Shown here: piece after piece, positions 18,730 to 27,984 of the stretch
Layout: each line of letters opens with the position of its first letter
Numbering within the stretch: the first letter of the stretch is position 1
Assembly (NCBI GenBank): GCA_027493625.1
Contig: JAOSKM010000001.1
Coordinates: 1,393,489 to 1,457,488 of the forward strand
Length of the DNA stretch: 64,000 nucleotides
Source of the DNA: Planctomycetota bacterium
GTDB taxonomy: Bacteria > Planctomycetota > UBA8742 > UBA2392
Direction of reading: 5' to 3'
The notes under the pieces: generated by a model
Told to the model about the DNA's origin: nothing
What the model saw: the letters and a program-made list of their open reading frames with translations, nothing else
Databases searched by the model: none
Made by a program: the position numbers and the translations under genes

Positions 18730-21008
18730 ATGCGGGACAGGACCTCAGTCGCGGAAATGGACAGCGCGGAAGCGCGCTTCACGGGCGCCGAGCCCCCGCC
18801 GCGCCGGCGCCGGCGCGCGTCCCGGCGCTTCACCGCGCCGGGCGAGCACCCCCCGCTGACACTGGGCAACGTCATCCACTTCATCATCGCCGTCTTTTTC
18901 CTGTGGCCGATCTTCCTGGTGATCGCCGCCATCTGGTCGCTCGGCGATGCCGTCAATTTCGTGCGCCACACCATCGAGGCCTGCATCAGCAGCACCTTCT
19001 GGTTCGGCCGCCTGATGCGCGAGTGGATGGGCAGCATGTACCTGCACAAGAACTCGCCGGGCATGCTGCGCCTGCGCGGCCAGCGCCGGGCCTTCGGAGT
19101 TGAAGCCGCCAAGGACTGGCAGAACGCCGGCAGCGCGCTGCTTGGCGTCGGGCGCGCCTGGAGCCGCACCTTCGGCCTGGGCGGCCTGTTCAGCAGCCTC
19201 GAGAAGCGCATCGACAAGGCCAATGAGGACTGGCGCCGCTACGTCGCCACGGAAGCCTACGACCACAGCGAAGCGCCTGCCGACTTCCCTGAAGAGTACG
19301 TGGTGGTGGATGAGCTGCCCCCGGCGGCAGCAGCGCCAGGCTGTACGTGGTGCGCAAGTCATCGGAGGGCGAAACCGGCCGGCTGTACGTGCTGAAGTAC
19401 TTCAACCTGCGCGCGGGCGGCAACCTGGAAAGCGTCGTGCGCGAAAGCCAGGCGGCGCAACTGGCGCAGAAGCTGGGGCTGATCATCGAGAGCAAGCTGG
19501 GAGACGCGGCCTTCTGGTACGTGATGCCCTACTATCACGGCGAGACGCTGACCGGCGGCGTGCTGCGGAACATCAAGCAGGCGCGCGACAACGGCGGGCT
19601 GAACGCGCACTACCGCGTCAGCCTGGGCTACGTGCACCAACTGCTGCAGATCATCGCCCAGTACCACGAGTCAGGCGTGTTCCACAAGGACATCAAGCCG
19701 GACAACCTGATCATCAACGGCGAGAGGATTTATCTCGTCGATATCGGCTTGATGACCCCGCTGGGCAGTATGAGCCAGCTTACCACCCACGGCACCGAGT
19801 ACTTCCGCGACCCGGAGATGGTAAAGCTGGCGCTGGAAGGGCGCGAAGTTCGCGAAGTGGACGCCGCCAAGTTCGACGTCTACAGCATCGGCGCCGTGCT
19901 GTTTTTCGCGCTCAGCGGCGAGTTCCCCACCAGCGGCGCGCTTTCCCGCCTGCCGCGCGAGGTGCCGATGGCCGCCCAGTGGGTGGTGAACCGCGCCATG
20001 ACCGGCATGCACCAGCGTTACGAGAACGCCCGTGCCATGCTGACCGACGTGGACTTCCTGTGCTGGGCCGCGGCCCAGGGCCGGCTTGAAGGCGTGAAGC
20101 CCGCAGACCTTCCCAGCTTCAAGGGCATGCCCGTGCCGGCCCACCTGCAGCCGCAGGCGCCGGTGGCCGACACAGAGTACCGCGAGCGCCTGGCGGCCGC
20201 CCCCGGCGGCTACGGCGCCTGGTACAGCGCGCCCGCCTACGTACAGCCCCGGCGCAGGTCACGTCTGCGCACGGCCGGCACGGTGGTGATCGTGCTGGCG
20301 GGCATCGGCTTCATCTCGCTGATGGCATTCGGGGCGGGGACCCGGCTGCACGATCAACGGCAGAGCCAGGGCACCGTGGCCGAAGACAGTCTGAGTGACC
20401 GCCTGCCCGGCCAGGCCATGGAGCTGCGCCCCGTGTACGAAGCAATCGATCGCGCCCTGGATGCAGGCGTGCACACGGACAGCGAGAACTACCGCCAGCC
20501 GCTGCCGCGCATTGAGCTGACGCCGGCGCTGGTGAAGCGTGCCGGTGACATCGCCCGCGAGTGGGACGCGGCGATCCTGGCCGACCTGCGCAAGGTCAAC
20601 GGCCGCCAGGCCGCGCTGCCCGGTCCGCGCGAAGTTCTGTTCCTGAGCGTGGAGCAGGACGACGCCGACCTGGAGCTGGCCAAGGGCATCGAGCTCGAGT
20701 TCCAGCTGGAGGCCGCGCGTCAGAACTTGCCGACAAGCACCCGAAGCAGCGCCGAGCAGGACGAACTGCGGGGCACCATCACGACCATCAGCGACAAGCT
20801 GGCCCTGCACCGCGAGCTGGCGGCGCGCTCTGCCGGTGCGGGCCGGGTACCGGCGTACATCATCCTGTTCACCATCGAGCACACCGCGGCCGGCGAGCAG
20901 GTCAACCTGCGCGCCATCTACCCCGGCCGCGAATACCGCGCCACGGTGCCCTTCGGCGATCGCACAGCGCCTGAGCCGGAATCTGCGGGCATCACACGCG
21001 GCGAGTAG
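18730..21008 (+). CDS. Ser/Thr protein kinase with N- and C-terminal membrane spans (frameshifted)
   Basis: An Arg-rich N-terminus leads to a hydrophobic segment (IHFIIAVFFLWPIFLVIAAI). The kinase domain follows, with YVLKYFNL supplying the lysine, HKDIKPDN as catalytic loop and DIG in place of DFG. A second membrane span precedes a 210-residue C-terminal domain. The frame breaks in the C5 run 19318-19322, just at the glycine-loop region: frame 1 stops at 19395, while frame 3 reads GGSSARLYVVRKSSEGETGRLYV onward to 21008. One extra C fuses them. GGAGGGGG precedes the ATG at 18730. The gene is divergent from the FHA gene. HKD for HRD and DIG for DFG occur in some active kinases, so activity is likely but unproven. 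Confidence 0.82.
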
Positions 21009-21039
21009 ACGTCGGTTGGCTGTAGTAATGAGGGCGGGC

Positions 21040-21057
21040 GCGACAGGATTGTCGGCA
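21040..21057. repeat. Half-copy of the 96-bp palindromic element
   Basis: GCGACAGGATTGTCGGC matches one inverted end of the elements at 8316 and 35451. It lies in the short gap between a kinase stop and the convergent kinase-like gene. Confidence 0.5.
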
Positions 21058-21091
21058 CTACGCAGAACCCTTGTCCAGGCCGGAGCGCGTT

Positions 21092-21823
21092 TTAGATGAA
21101 ATCCGGCGCGTCGCGGCCGGCAAGAAACTGGCGAACGCGCAAAGCCGTGGGGAATTCCTTGAGTACCAGAGAGCGCTTGCCGCCCTTGACGAGGCGCTTG
21201 ATCAGCTCGGGTTGCCGGGCGTAGCGGGTCTTGCCGCCGGTCATGTCCCGCAGCAGCATCAGCATGTCGAACACGTCCTCACGCTTGCGCTTCACGGTCG
21301 TGGGGCCCAGGTGCAGGAAGTCGAGGAACCTTACGTCGTAGTGGATGCCGGTGCGGCGCACCATCACGTTGTCCTCGTGCACGTCGCCGTGGTACATGCC
21401 CTGGGCATGGATCGCCTCCAGGCCCGCGGCGATCTGCTCCACGATCAGCAGCGCCTCAAGCGGATGCAGGCGGTTGCCGCGCTTCTTGATGTAGTAGCTG
21501 AGCTGCTTGCCGGGCGCGCGCGTGCTGACCATGAAGTCCAGCTTCTCGCCGCGGAAGCGGATGCTGTCGCTGTGCATGTAGCGGATCACGCAGCCCAGGT
21601 CTGACAGCTTCTCCAGTCGCTTCACGTACTCCTTGAGCGACTTGCCCTTTTCGTTGCGCTCGGGGTAGTAGAACTTCGCGACGCGCGGAAAGCCCGTGGT
21701 GCGCTCGTGAACCAGGTAGGCCTCGCCTTCCCAGCCGCCGCCCAGGAATTCCGCCACCACGTATTTGCCGGCCAGCACCCGGCCGGGCTGGAAATCAAAG
21801 GGCTCCGGTTCACTTCGCGCCAT
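21092..21823 (-). CDS. Atypical protein-kinase-like protein
   Basis: At 243 residues this is little more than a kinase fold: glycine loop GGGWEG (28-33), VAK lysine 50, catalytic-loop equivalent HGDVHEDN (145-152) and the DFG position as FLDF (D168). HGD-H replaces the HRD-K pattern, as in aminoglycoside-phosphotransferase and RIO/ABC1-like kinases, so the substrate might not be protein. The C-terminal lobe looks shortened and lacks an APE motif. It is divergent from the TPM-domain gene at 21977. Whether it is an active kinase or a scaffold is open. Confidence 0.7.
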   Translation of the reverse strand: MARSEPEPFDFQPGRVLAGKYVVAEFLGGGWEGEAYLVHERTTGFPRVAKFYYPERNEKGKSLKEYVKRLEKLSDLGCVIRYMHSDSIRFRGEKLDFMVSTRAPGKQLSYYIKKRGNRLHPLEALLIVEQIAAGLEAIHAQGMYHGDVHEDNVMVRRTGIHYDVRFLDFLHLGPTTVKRKREDVFDMLMLLRDMTGGKTRYARQPELIKRLVKGGKRSLVLKEFPTALRVRQFLAGRDAPDFI

Positions 21824-21976
21824 GCACTCCCCGCCTCGGTTGCGAAGCGCGAACTATGGGCAATGCCCGCGGGAAAGCAATGCTCAATGCCGGGATTTGA
21901 GCGTCTTACACACGGGGGCTGTTTTTGTAGATTCCGGCGGGCCCGGGTGTTTCTAGTCTGCTCGCGGGGGTGAGCC

Positions 21977-22636
21977 ATCGCCAAGGCACTGCGCAACCGT
22001 GTTCTGCTGCGAGAAGCGGCCCTCGACGCCATCGAGCAGGCCGTCGCTGACGCCGAGAAGCTGACCAGCTGCGAGTTCATCGTGGTGCTGGCCCCGGCCT
22101 CCAGCCGCTATGAGGGCCGCGCCCTGCGCGCCGGGGCCGCCGCCGCGGTGATTCTGTTCGTCGGCCTGTACTGGCTGAACACCCTGGCCCTCGAGTTCGC
22201 GCCCGACGCGCTGCTGATGCTGCTGGAAGCGGCGGCCGTCGGTGGGCTGCTGGCCTGGCTGGCATCGCGCTTTGACCCGCTGCGCCGTCTGTTGGTCCCG
22301 CGCTGGGCCATGCAGGCGGCCGTCGAAGCGGCCGCGCACGCGACCTGGAGCGAGGAGAACGTCAGCCTGACCAGGGACCGCAACGCGGTGCTGCTGTACG
22401 TCAGCGTGCTGGAGGGCGCCGTACGGTTGATGCCGGATATCGGCATGCAGCAGAAGTTGCACGAGGGCAAGCTGGGCGAAATCGAGGGTGCGCTGGTGAA
22501 TGCCGACCAGGGCGATCCCGTGGAGCTGGTGTGCGAAGCCGTCCGCAAGCTGGGCGAGTGCTGCAAGGATTGCTTCCCGATCCAGGACGACGACCAGAAC
22601 GAGCTGCCTGACAGGCCACAGATCCGCCTGCCGTAA
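21977..22636 (+). CDS. TPM-domain (TLP18.3-like) membrane protein, non-canonical start
   Basis: The protein contains a TPM domain (EQAVADAEKLTSCEFIVVLAPASSRYEGR), two membrane spans in the middle, and a second soluble part (AVLLYVSVLEGAVRLMPDIGM) typical of the family. The first ordinary start codon (GTG at 22082) would delete the first helix and strand of the domain. The frame is open upstream to a TGA at 21971. Between them only ATC at 21977 and CTG at 21989 are plausible, and GGGGGTG lies a few bases before the ATC. I start at ATC, as a guess. The next gene begins 14 bp downstream, so the two form an operon. Confidence 0.7.
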   Translation: MAKALRNRVLLREAALDAIEQAVADAEKLTSCEFIVVLAPASSRYEGRALRAGAAAAVILFVGLYWLNTLALEFAPDALLMLLEAAAVGGLLAWLASRFDPLRRLLVPRWAMQAAVEAAAHATWSEENVSLTRDRNAVLLYVSVLEGAVRLMPDIGMQQKLHEGKLGEIEGALVNADQGDPVELVCEAVRKLGECCKDCFPIQDDDQNELPDRPQIRLP

Positions 22637-22650
22637 GGACCATAGACCGG

Positions 22651-24177
22651 ATGCGTCGAAGCCGCCTTTACTTCTGGTTTCTGCTGCTGCTGCCCCTGGT
22701 GGCGGGCGTGTTCGCCCATGAACTGGACGCCCGCTTCGGCGGTGGCGGCGGATACAGCGGCGGCGGGGGTGGAGGCGGCGGTGGCGGTGGTGGAGGCGGC
22801 GGAGACGGTATCGGCGCGCTGATCTACCTGCTTGTGCGACTGTTCATCCTTCTCTGGAGTTCCGGCCCGGTCGGCAAGTTCTTCGCCATCCTGCTGCTGG
22901 TGGCCGTGGCGGCTGGCGCCATCTGGTACAGCAAACACAAGAAGAAGGAACGCGAAGAGCTGACGACCCGCGGCCTGATCCTGCACGGCCAGCGGGCCCA
23001 GCGCCAGCAGAGCCAGGGAGTGCAGCAGATCCTTCAGTTCGACCCCAATTTCTCGCGCGTGCTGTTTCTTGATTTTGCGCGGCTGGTGTACGTCAAGTTC
23101 CATGAGTCGCGCGGCGGCCTGGCGCGCCGCAACGCGCGCGAGTTCGCGGTCGCGCCCTACCTGGCGCCCGCAATCCGGCAACAGGTGCAGCAGTCGGCCA
23201 CCGCGGTCAGCGAGGTGATCGTGGGCGCGCTCGAAATCCAGCGCGTGTCGGCCACCCACGACGCGGTCCACGTGGTGGTGAACTACCGCTCCAACGTGGT
23301 GGAGGCCGCGGGCGGCTCGCCGCAGCGCTTCTTCCTGGAACAGCGCCTGACCTTCGTGCGCCCCAAGTCGGCGATCACCCAGCCGCCCGAAAAAGTGCTG
23401 GCGCTGGGCTGCCCCAACTGCGGCTCGCCCGAAGAGCCCGGCCTCGACGGGCGCTGCCCGAGCTGCGGCAGCCTGACCGGCGGCGGCCAGATGGACTGGC
23501 AGGTCAAGCGCATCGAAACCCTGCGCCGCGAGCGCGTCGGCCCGCCGATCGGCCACAAGGGCGGCGTCGAGGTCGGCACCGGCAGCCCGACGATTTTCGC
23601 GCCGAACCTCGCGGCACAGAAACGCTCGCTGGCCATGCGCGACCCCGGCTTCCACTGGCAGGTGTTCACCAGCCGCGCCGCCCACATGTTCCGCGAGCTG
23701 CAACAGGCCTGGACCGAACAGTCTGAGCCGCGTATGCGCCCCTACGTTACGGACACGCTGTTCGATACCGTGCGTTACTGGATGGCGCGCTACCGTGAAA
23801 CGGGCATCCGGGAGATGATCGAGAGCCTGGAGATCTCTCAGATCGTAGTCGCCAAGATCGAGCACGACGCCTGGTTCGACGCCATCACCGTGCGCATCTA
23901 CGCCTCGATGAAGGAATACCAGCTGGATTCATCCGGACGCCTGGTATCCGGCAGCAAGGACAAGCCCCGGCGCTTCAGCGAATACTGGACGCTGATCCGG
24001 CGCTCCGACCGCGCACACGGCGAAACGCGCGACCCCGCCAGCTGCCCGAGCTGCGGCGCGCCGCTGGATCGCATCAACCGCGCGGGCATCTGCGAATACT
24101 GCAACAGCAAGGTGGTCAGCGGCGAATTTGACTGGGTGCTCGCGATCATCACCCAGGACGAAGACTACGTCGGCTAA
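22651..24177 (+). CDS. Tim44-like-domain membrane protein with zinc ribbons
   Basis: A signal peptide or first span is followed by a long Gly-rich stretch, a membrane span (GKFFAILLLVAVAAGAIWY) and a Tim44-like region (FDPNFSRVLFLDFARLVYVKFHESR). Two CPxCG zinc ribbons interrupt or end the protein: CPNCG...CPSCG near residue 253, and CPSCG...CEYC near 465. A second Tim44-like repeat lies between them (DPGFHWQVFTSRAAHMFRELQQAWTEQ). Gly-rich TPM and Tim44-like membrane proteins often pair in bacteria. The role is unknown; a link to envelope protein quality is inference. The stop overlaps the convergent rsmG by 4 bp. Confidence 0.75.
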   Translation: MRRSRLYFWFLLLLPLVAGVFAHELDARFGGGGGYSGGGGGGGGGGGGGGGDGIGALIYLLVRLFILLWSSGPVGKFFAILLLVAVAAGAIWYSKHKKKEREELTTRGLILHGQRAQRQQSQGVQQILQFDPNFSRVLFLDFARLVYVKFHESRGGLARRNAREFAVAPYLAPAIRQQVQQSATAVSEVIVGALEIQRVSATHDAVHVVVNYRSNVVEAAGGSPQRFFLEQRLTFVRPKSAITQPPEKVLALGCPNCGSPEEPGLDGRCPSCGSLTGGGQMDWQVKRIETLRRERVGPPIGHKGGVEVGTGSPTIFAPNLAAQKRSLAMRDPGFHWQVFTSRAAHMFRELQQAWTEQSEPRMRPYVTDTLFDTVRYWMARYRETGIREMIESLEISQIVVAKIEHDAWFDAITVRIYASMKEYQLDSSGRLVSGSKDKPRRFSEYWTLIRRSDRAHGETRDPASCPSCGAPLDRINRAGICEYCNSKVVSGEFDWVLAIITQDEDYVG

Positions 24178-24800
24178 ACCTGCAGGATGCAGAGGTGCCG
24201 CTCGGCATCGAGGCCGGGCACCTCAAAGGGCTCAACCTTCCAGTTGCGCTGGCCCTTGCGGCACTCGGCGATCTCGGTCTTCACGGCCTCGAGTCGCCCC
24301 TTCCAGGCCAGCACCCGGGTTCCCGGCGCGCGCATGTTTGAGGTGGCCTGCAGCAGCTTGGCCAGCGTGCCGTAGGCGATGCTGACGATCTGGCCGAAGC
24401 TGCGCTTGATCTCGTGGGCGTCCTGCTGCAGCACCTCAATCTGCGGCGCGAACTTCGCGCAGGCCGCGCGCAGAAACTCGCACTTCTTGTTCTTGGTTTC
24501 CACCAGCGCCATGCGCTCCATGCCCAGCATGATGGCCAGCGGCACGCCCGGCATGCCGCCGCCGCTGCCGATGTCGGCTGTCGCCCTTGACGCGTCAACA
24601 TGCCGCCAGGGGCCCAGCGCGTTCAGCAGGTTCTTGACCAGCGACTCGCGCTCGTCCCGGAAGCCTGTCAGGTTTACCTGCCGGTTGTACTCGAGCAGGA
24701 AGTCGTGGAAACCGACCAGCCGCTCCAGCGTCCCCGGCGCCGGCTGAAGCCCCAGGCTCTGCAACCCGCTTTCCAGCAGCTCACGGTTCTCGGCCTTCAT
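24174..24800 (-). CDS. rsmG: 16S rRNA (guanine527-N7)-methyltransferase
   Basis: This 208-residue protein has the RsmG hallmarks: N-terminal YNRQVNLTGFRDE, S-adenosylmethionine-binding DIGSGGGMPGVPLAI, the METKNKK-type loop (VETKNKKCEFLRAAC), and a C-terminal RHLCIL strand. It methylates G527 in the 530 loop of 16S rRNA. It begins 3 bp after the stop of the upstream methyltransferase gene, so they are co-transcribed. Confidence 0.93.
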   Translation of the reverse strand: MKAENRELLESGLQSLGLQPAPGTLERLVGFHDFLLEYNRQVNLTGFRDERESLVKNLLNALGPWRHVDASRATADIGSGGGMPGVPLAIMLGMERMALVETKNKKCEFLRAACAKFAPQIEVLQQDAHEIKRSFGQIVSIAYGTLAKLLQATSNMRAPGTRVLAWKGRLEAVKTEIAECRKGQRNWKVEPFEVPGLDAERHLCILQV

Positions 24801-24803
24801 GCG

Positions 24804-25411
24804 CTAGTACTCCCGGCGGAAGAGCATGACCAGTTCGTCGTCCGCAAGCGGCTCGCTTTCCAGCAGTGAAAAGTCCAGCGCGCTCACCGCCTGGCTGAAC
24901 TGCTCGGCGTTCCAGCGCGCGCGATACACCATGCCGTGCGAGGTCGGTTCAAACCCTTCACCCTCGCCCAGCGGCAGCCGCACGTGCAACAGCCCCCCGG
25001 CCGCAACGCCGAATGTACGGAGGTCATCGCCTCAACCACGCTCGCGCGCGGGATGTGCGCCAGCACCGTGCTGGTCCAGGCGCCGTCGAAGGCGTTGCTC
25101 TCGACCGGCAACCGGCGCAGGTCGCCCTGTACAAATTCGCCCCCCGGGTACTGGTGACGCGCCAGGGCGATCACGTTCGTCCCGCCGTCCACCCCTACCG
25201 CGGCGCCGCCCAGTTGTTCGATCTGGCGACACACCAGCGCCAGTTTGCGGCCCAGCACCACCACCCGCGGCAGAGGCCTCCCCGTGCGCAGCAGAAACTG
25301 CTCAATGCGATGCCGCTGCTCCGCGTCATCCTGCAGGGGCTGCGGATTCACAAGTTCCGCGGCCGCGATGCGATCGAAGGTGCTGAAGGAAACGGCGACG
25401 GGGTCTTCCAT
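24804..25411 (-). CDS. Class I SAM-dependent methyltransferase (frameshifted)
   Basis: The N-terminal half has a Rossmann methyltransferase pattern: RVVVLGRKLALVCRQIEQLGGAAVGVDGG, then FVQGDLRRLPVESNAFDGAWTSTVLAHIP, then SALRPGG. The expected next strand LLHVRLPLGEGEGFEPTSHG is in another frame and runs to 24804. The break is at the run of six C (plus strand, 24993-24998); a seventh base reconnects PGG to LLHVRLP. The restored protein is about 203 residues. The first glycine motif (VVLGRK) is less rich in glycine than usual. The substrate is unknown. It precedes rsmG in an operon. Confidence 0.75.
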
Positions 25412-25458
25412 GGTGTCAGTGTTACCAAGGAAGACCCCGTGAATACAGGCGCGAGTGA

Positions 25459-26049
25459 TTACGCGGCCGTGGGCTGGCTCTCGAAGTACTCCCGCAGGAA
25501 GGCCTTGGCGCGCGAAAGGCGCGACATCACGGTGCCGACCGGCACGTGCAGGGTTTCCGCGATGTCCTTGTAGCTCTTCTCGCCAACCACGTTCAGCAGC
25601 AGCACGTCACGGTAGCGCTCGTCCATCTCGGCCAGGCCGCCAAGGAAGCCATTGGAGAGATTTTCGATGAACGAGTCCGTGTGCAGCATCTCATCGGGCC
25701 GCATTTGCATCAGCTCGGCGTCGTGCTCAACATGCTCGCGGTCGCGGACAGTTTCTTCCATGCCGGCAATGCTGGCACCGTCAGGGCGCTTGCGGCGGCG
25801 GCGATACTGCGAGATGTAGAGGTTGAACTGCAGGCGCGAAAGCCAGGCCTTGAGGTTCGTGCCCTCCTCGTACATGTGGAACTTGCGCAGACCGAGCGTG
25901 TAGGTGTCCTGCACCAGGTCCTCGGCATCATTGGCGTTGCGCGTGAGTTTCAACGCCTTGAAGTACAGGTAGTCCATCAGTGGCAGGGCGGCCTCTTCGA
26001 AGGCATTCCTGTCCGTCCTACCCGCAGTGTGACATTCCCCACGTTTCAT
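25459..26049 (-). CDS. ECF RNA polymerase sigma factor
   Basis: Region 2 (YLYFKALKLTRNANDAEDLVQDTYTLGLRKF, then NLKAWLSRLQFNLYISQYRRRRKR) and region 4 (LLNVVGEKSYKDIAETLHVPVGTVMSRLSRAKAFLREYF) are both clear. I take the ATG at 26049, preceded by AAGGGG about 8 nt upstream, rather than the upstream start at 26094. Length is 196 residues. No anti-sigma gene is adjacent. The upstream 275-bp spacer is AT-rich and shared with the divergent thiolase. Confidence 0.88.
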   Translation of the reverse strand: MKRGECHTAGRTDRNAFEEAALPLMDYLYFKALKLTRNANDAEDLVQDTYTLGLRKFHMYEEGTNLKAWLSRLQFNLYISQYRRRRKRPDGASIAGMEETVRDREHVEHDAELMQMRPDEMLHTDSFIENLSNGFLGGLAEMDERYRDVLLLNVVGEKSYKDIAETLHVPVGTVMSRLSRAKAFLREYFESQPTAA

Positions 26050-26164
26050 GTTTTTACCCCTTGGTCTAGGCGCCTGAAACAGGTGACTGACCATCTAGTT
26101 AGTCTATTAATAGCGTCTTCACGTGAGAAATTGCACCAAATTCCACCCCGAAAACGAAAATTTT

Positions 26165-26178
26165 TGACCGGTTGGTCA
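26165..26178. promoter_or_regulatory. Possible operator upstream of thiolase
   Basis: TGACC and GGTCA form inverted arms around GGTT in the AT-rich divergent spacer, about 150 bp before the thiolase ATG. TetR-type regulators of acyl-CoA genes bind similar dyads, so an operator is possible. No regulator gene is nearby. Confidence 0.25.
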
Positions 26179-26324
26179 TTCAGGACCTACGGCACTGTAT
26201 TAGCCTTCGATTGTTCTATATGGCACTACAGCTGTGCCACGGCCGCGGGACGTTTTCGCCTCTCCCCTCTGTTACACTCAGTGCTACAGTGCCGCCTTTC
26301 ACCGACTTTCGAGACGAGAAAACC

Positions 26325-27506
26325 ATGACCAACGCCGTTATCTGCCAGGCCGTCCGCACGCCCACGGGCAAGTTCCAGGGCACCCTGTCGCCCCTGTCCG
26401 CGCCTGAGCTCGGCGCGCACGTGGTGAAGGCCGTCGTCGAACGCTCCGGCATCAAGCCCGAGCTGATCGACGAGGTCATCATGGGCAACGTGCTGCAGGC
26501 CGGCCTGGGCCAGAACCCGGCCCGCCAGGCCGCGCTGTTCGGCGGCCTGCCGGACAAGACCCCCGCCTTTACCATCAACAAGGTGTGCGGCAGCGGCCTC
26601 AAGGCGGTCGCTCTCGCAGCGCAGGCGATCCGCGCAGGCGACGCCGAGGTGATCATCGCCGGCGGCATGGAAAGCATGACCAACACGCCCTACGCCATCC
26701 CGGCCGCGCGTGCCGGCCTGCGCCTCGGGCACGGGCAGTTGACGGACCTGATGATCCACGACGGCCTGTGGGACAAGTACAACGACTTCCACATGGGCAT
26801 CACCGGCGAGCTGGTGGCCGAGGAGTACAAGGTCAGCCGCGCGGACCAGGACGAGTTCTCGTACCAGAGCCACATGAAGGCCATGCGCGCCATCAAGGAA
26901 GGCGCTTTCAAGGACGAAATCGCGCCGCTCGAGATCAAGGGCCGCAAGGGTGAAGTCAGCGTGTTCGACACCGACGAAACCCCGCGCGCCGACACCACGG
27001 TGGAGGGCCTGGGCAAGCTGCGCCCGGCCTTCAAGAAAGACGGCACGGTGACGGCCGGCAACGCCCCCAGCGTGAACGACGGCGCCAGCGCGCTGCTGGT
27101 AGTCGCCGAAGACCGCGCCAAGGCCCTGGGCCTGAAGCCGCTGGCCCGCATCACCGGCTACGCCACCGGCGGCGTCGAACCGAAGTGGGTGATGATGGCG
27201 CCCGTCGAGGCCGTGAAGAACCTCGAGAAGAAGACCGGCGTGAACGTGAACGCCTACGACCTTCTTGAGTTCAACGAGGCGTTTGCCGTGGCCGCGGTCG
27301 CGCTGACCCGCGTGATGAAGCTGGACCCGAACAAGGTGAACGTGAACGGCGGCGCGGTGGCGTTAGGCCACGCGATCGGCAGCAGCGGCAGCCGCATCCT
27401 GACCACGCTGATCCACGCCCTGAAGGCCCGCAAGCTCAAGACCGGCCTCGCAGGCCTCTGCCTCGGCGGCGGCAACGCGGTGGCCGTAAGCATCGAGATG
27501 CTGTAA
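26325..27506 (+). CDS. Acetyl-CoA C-acyltransferase (thiolase)
   Basis: At 393 residues this is a full-length type II thiolase. The acyl-accepting cysteine is C88 in NKVCGSGLKAV. The NEAFA motif and the catalytic histidine in GGAVALGHAIGSSGSR are present. The C-terminal second cysteine lies in GLCLGGGNAVAV. It condenses two acetyl-CoA or cleaves 3-ketoacyl-CoA. I cannot tell biosynthetic (PhaA/AtoB) from degradative use without neighbours, and none are pathway genes. The ATG at 26325 is chosen because the conserved N-terminal strand begins at residue 3. The stop is directly followed by a REP-like hairpin carrying the second MITE. Confidence 0.93.
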   Translation: MTNAVICQAVRTPTGKFQGTLSPLSAPELGAHVVKAVVERSGIKPELIDEVIMGNVLQAGLGQNPARQAALFGGLPDKTPAFTINKVCGSGLKAVALAAQAIRAGDAEVIIAGGMESMTNTPYAIPAARAGLRLGHGQLTDLMIHDGLWDKYNDFHMGITGELVAEEYKVSRADQDEFSYQSHMKAMRAIKEGAFKDEIAPLEIKGRKGEVSVFDTDETPRADTTVEGLGKLRPAFKKDGTVTAGNAPSVNDGASALLVVAEDRAKALGLKPLARITGYATGGVEPKWVMMAPVEAVKNLEKKTGVNVNAYDLLEFNEAFAVAAVALTRVMKLDPNKVNVNGGAVALGHAIGSSGSRILTTLIHALKARKLKTGLAGLCLGGGNAVAVSIEML

Positions 27507-27525
27507 GTGGCACGCGCTTCCCGCC

Positions 27526-27894
27526 CAATACTACGGGGTTAAGGAGTTTCGCGGCAGACTCCGACGTGCAGATTGTATCGGCAGTCAGGCGCGGAGCGCC
27601 GTAACAATTGTTAGCCCCCGCCGGTTGGCGCCTAGCGCAGCGAGGCGCCAACAAGGCGGGGGTTACGGGCAAAAGAGGTTTGAGAGGCGCGGAGCGCCGG
27701 CACAACGGCCGCTTGCGGCCGATCGGTCCTCGCGGCAAGCGCCGCGAGTGTGTCGGCGCTCCGCGCCTTTGATCGTTCTTCCGCCGATTACCCCCACCGA
27801 ACGCCGGAGGCGTTCGGTGGGGGCTTCCACTGTGCAGGCGCTCCGCGCCAAAGAGCTAAACCGACGACTGTTTCGCCTTAACCCCGCAGTATTG
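27526..27894. mobile_element. 369-bp MITE, copy 2, with 11-bp target duplication
   Basis: It has the same length and almost the same sequence as copy 1. The left end is CAATACTACGGGGTTAAGG, with one base different from the right-end complement and from copy 1. The direct repeat CGCTTCCCGCC flanks it at 27515-27525 and 27895-27905. Near-identity of the copies implies recent mobility, which requires a transposase encoded elsewhere. Confidence 0.9.
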
Positions 27895-27945
27895 CGCTTC
27901 CCGCCTTTGCTGAAGCTACGGCGGGCAGGCCAGCGCGTGAGTAGT

Positions 27946-27968
27946 GCCATGTGCTTCAAGCACATGGC
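27946..27968. repeat. REP-like hairpin
   Basis: GCCATGTGC and GCACATGGC are perfect arms around TTCAA, preceded by GAGTAGT as in the hairpin that abuts the FHA gene stop on the other strand (16695-16713). Confidence 0.7.
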
Positions 27969-27984
27969 GTCGCACACACAGCAA

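Noticed and set aside
15845..19322. Programmed -1 frameshifting at the shared GCCCCCG sites in the sigma factor and kinase genes
   Set aside because: The run does not form a proper slippery heptamer in the zero frame, no downstream structure is evident, and three other genes show the same missing-base sign in other contexts. Base loss in the assembly explains all five.
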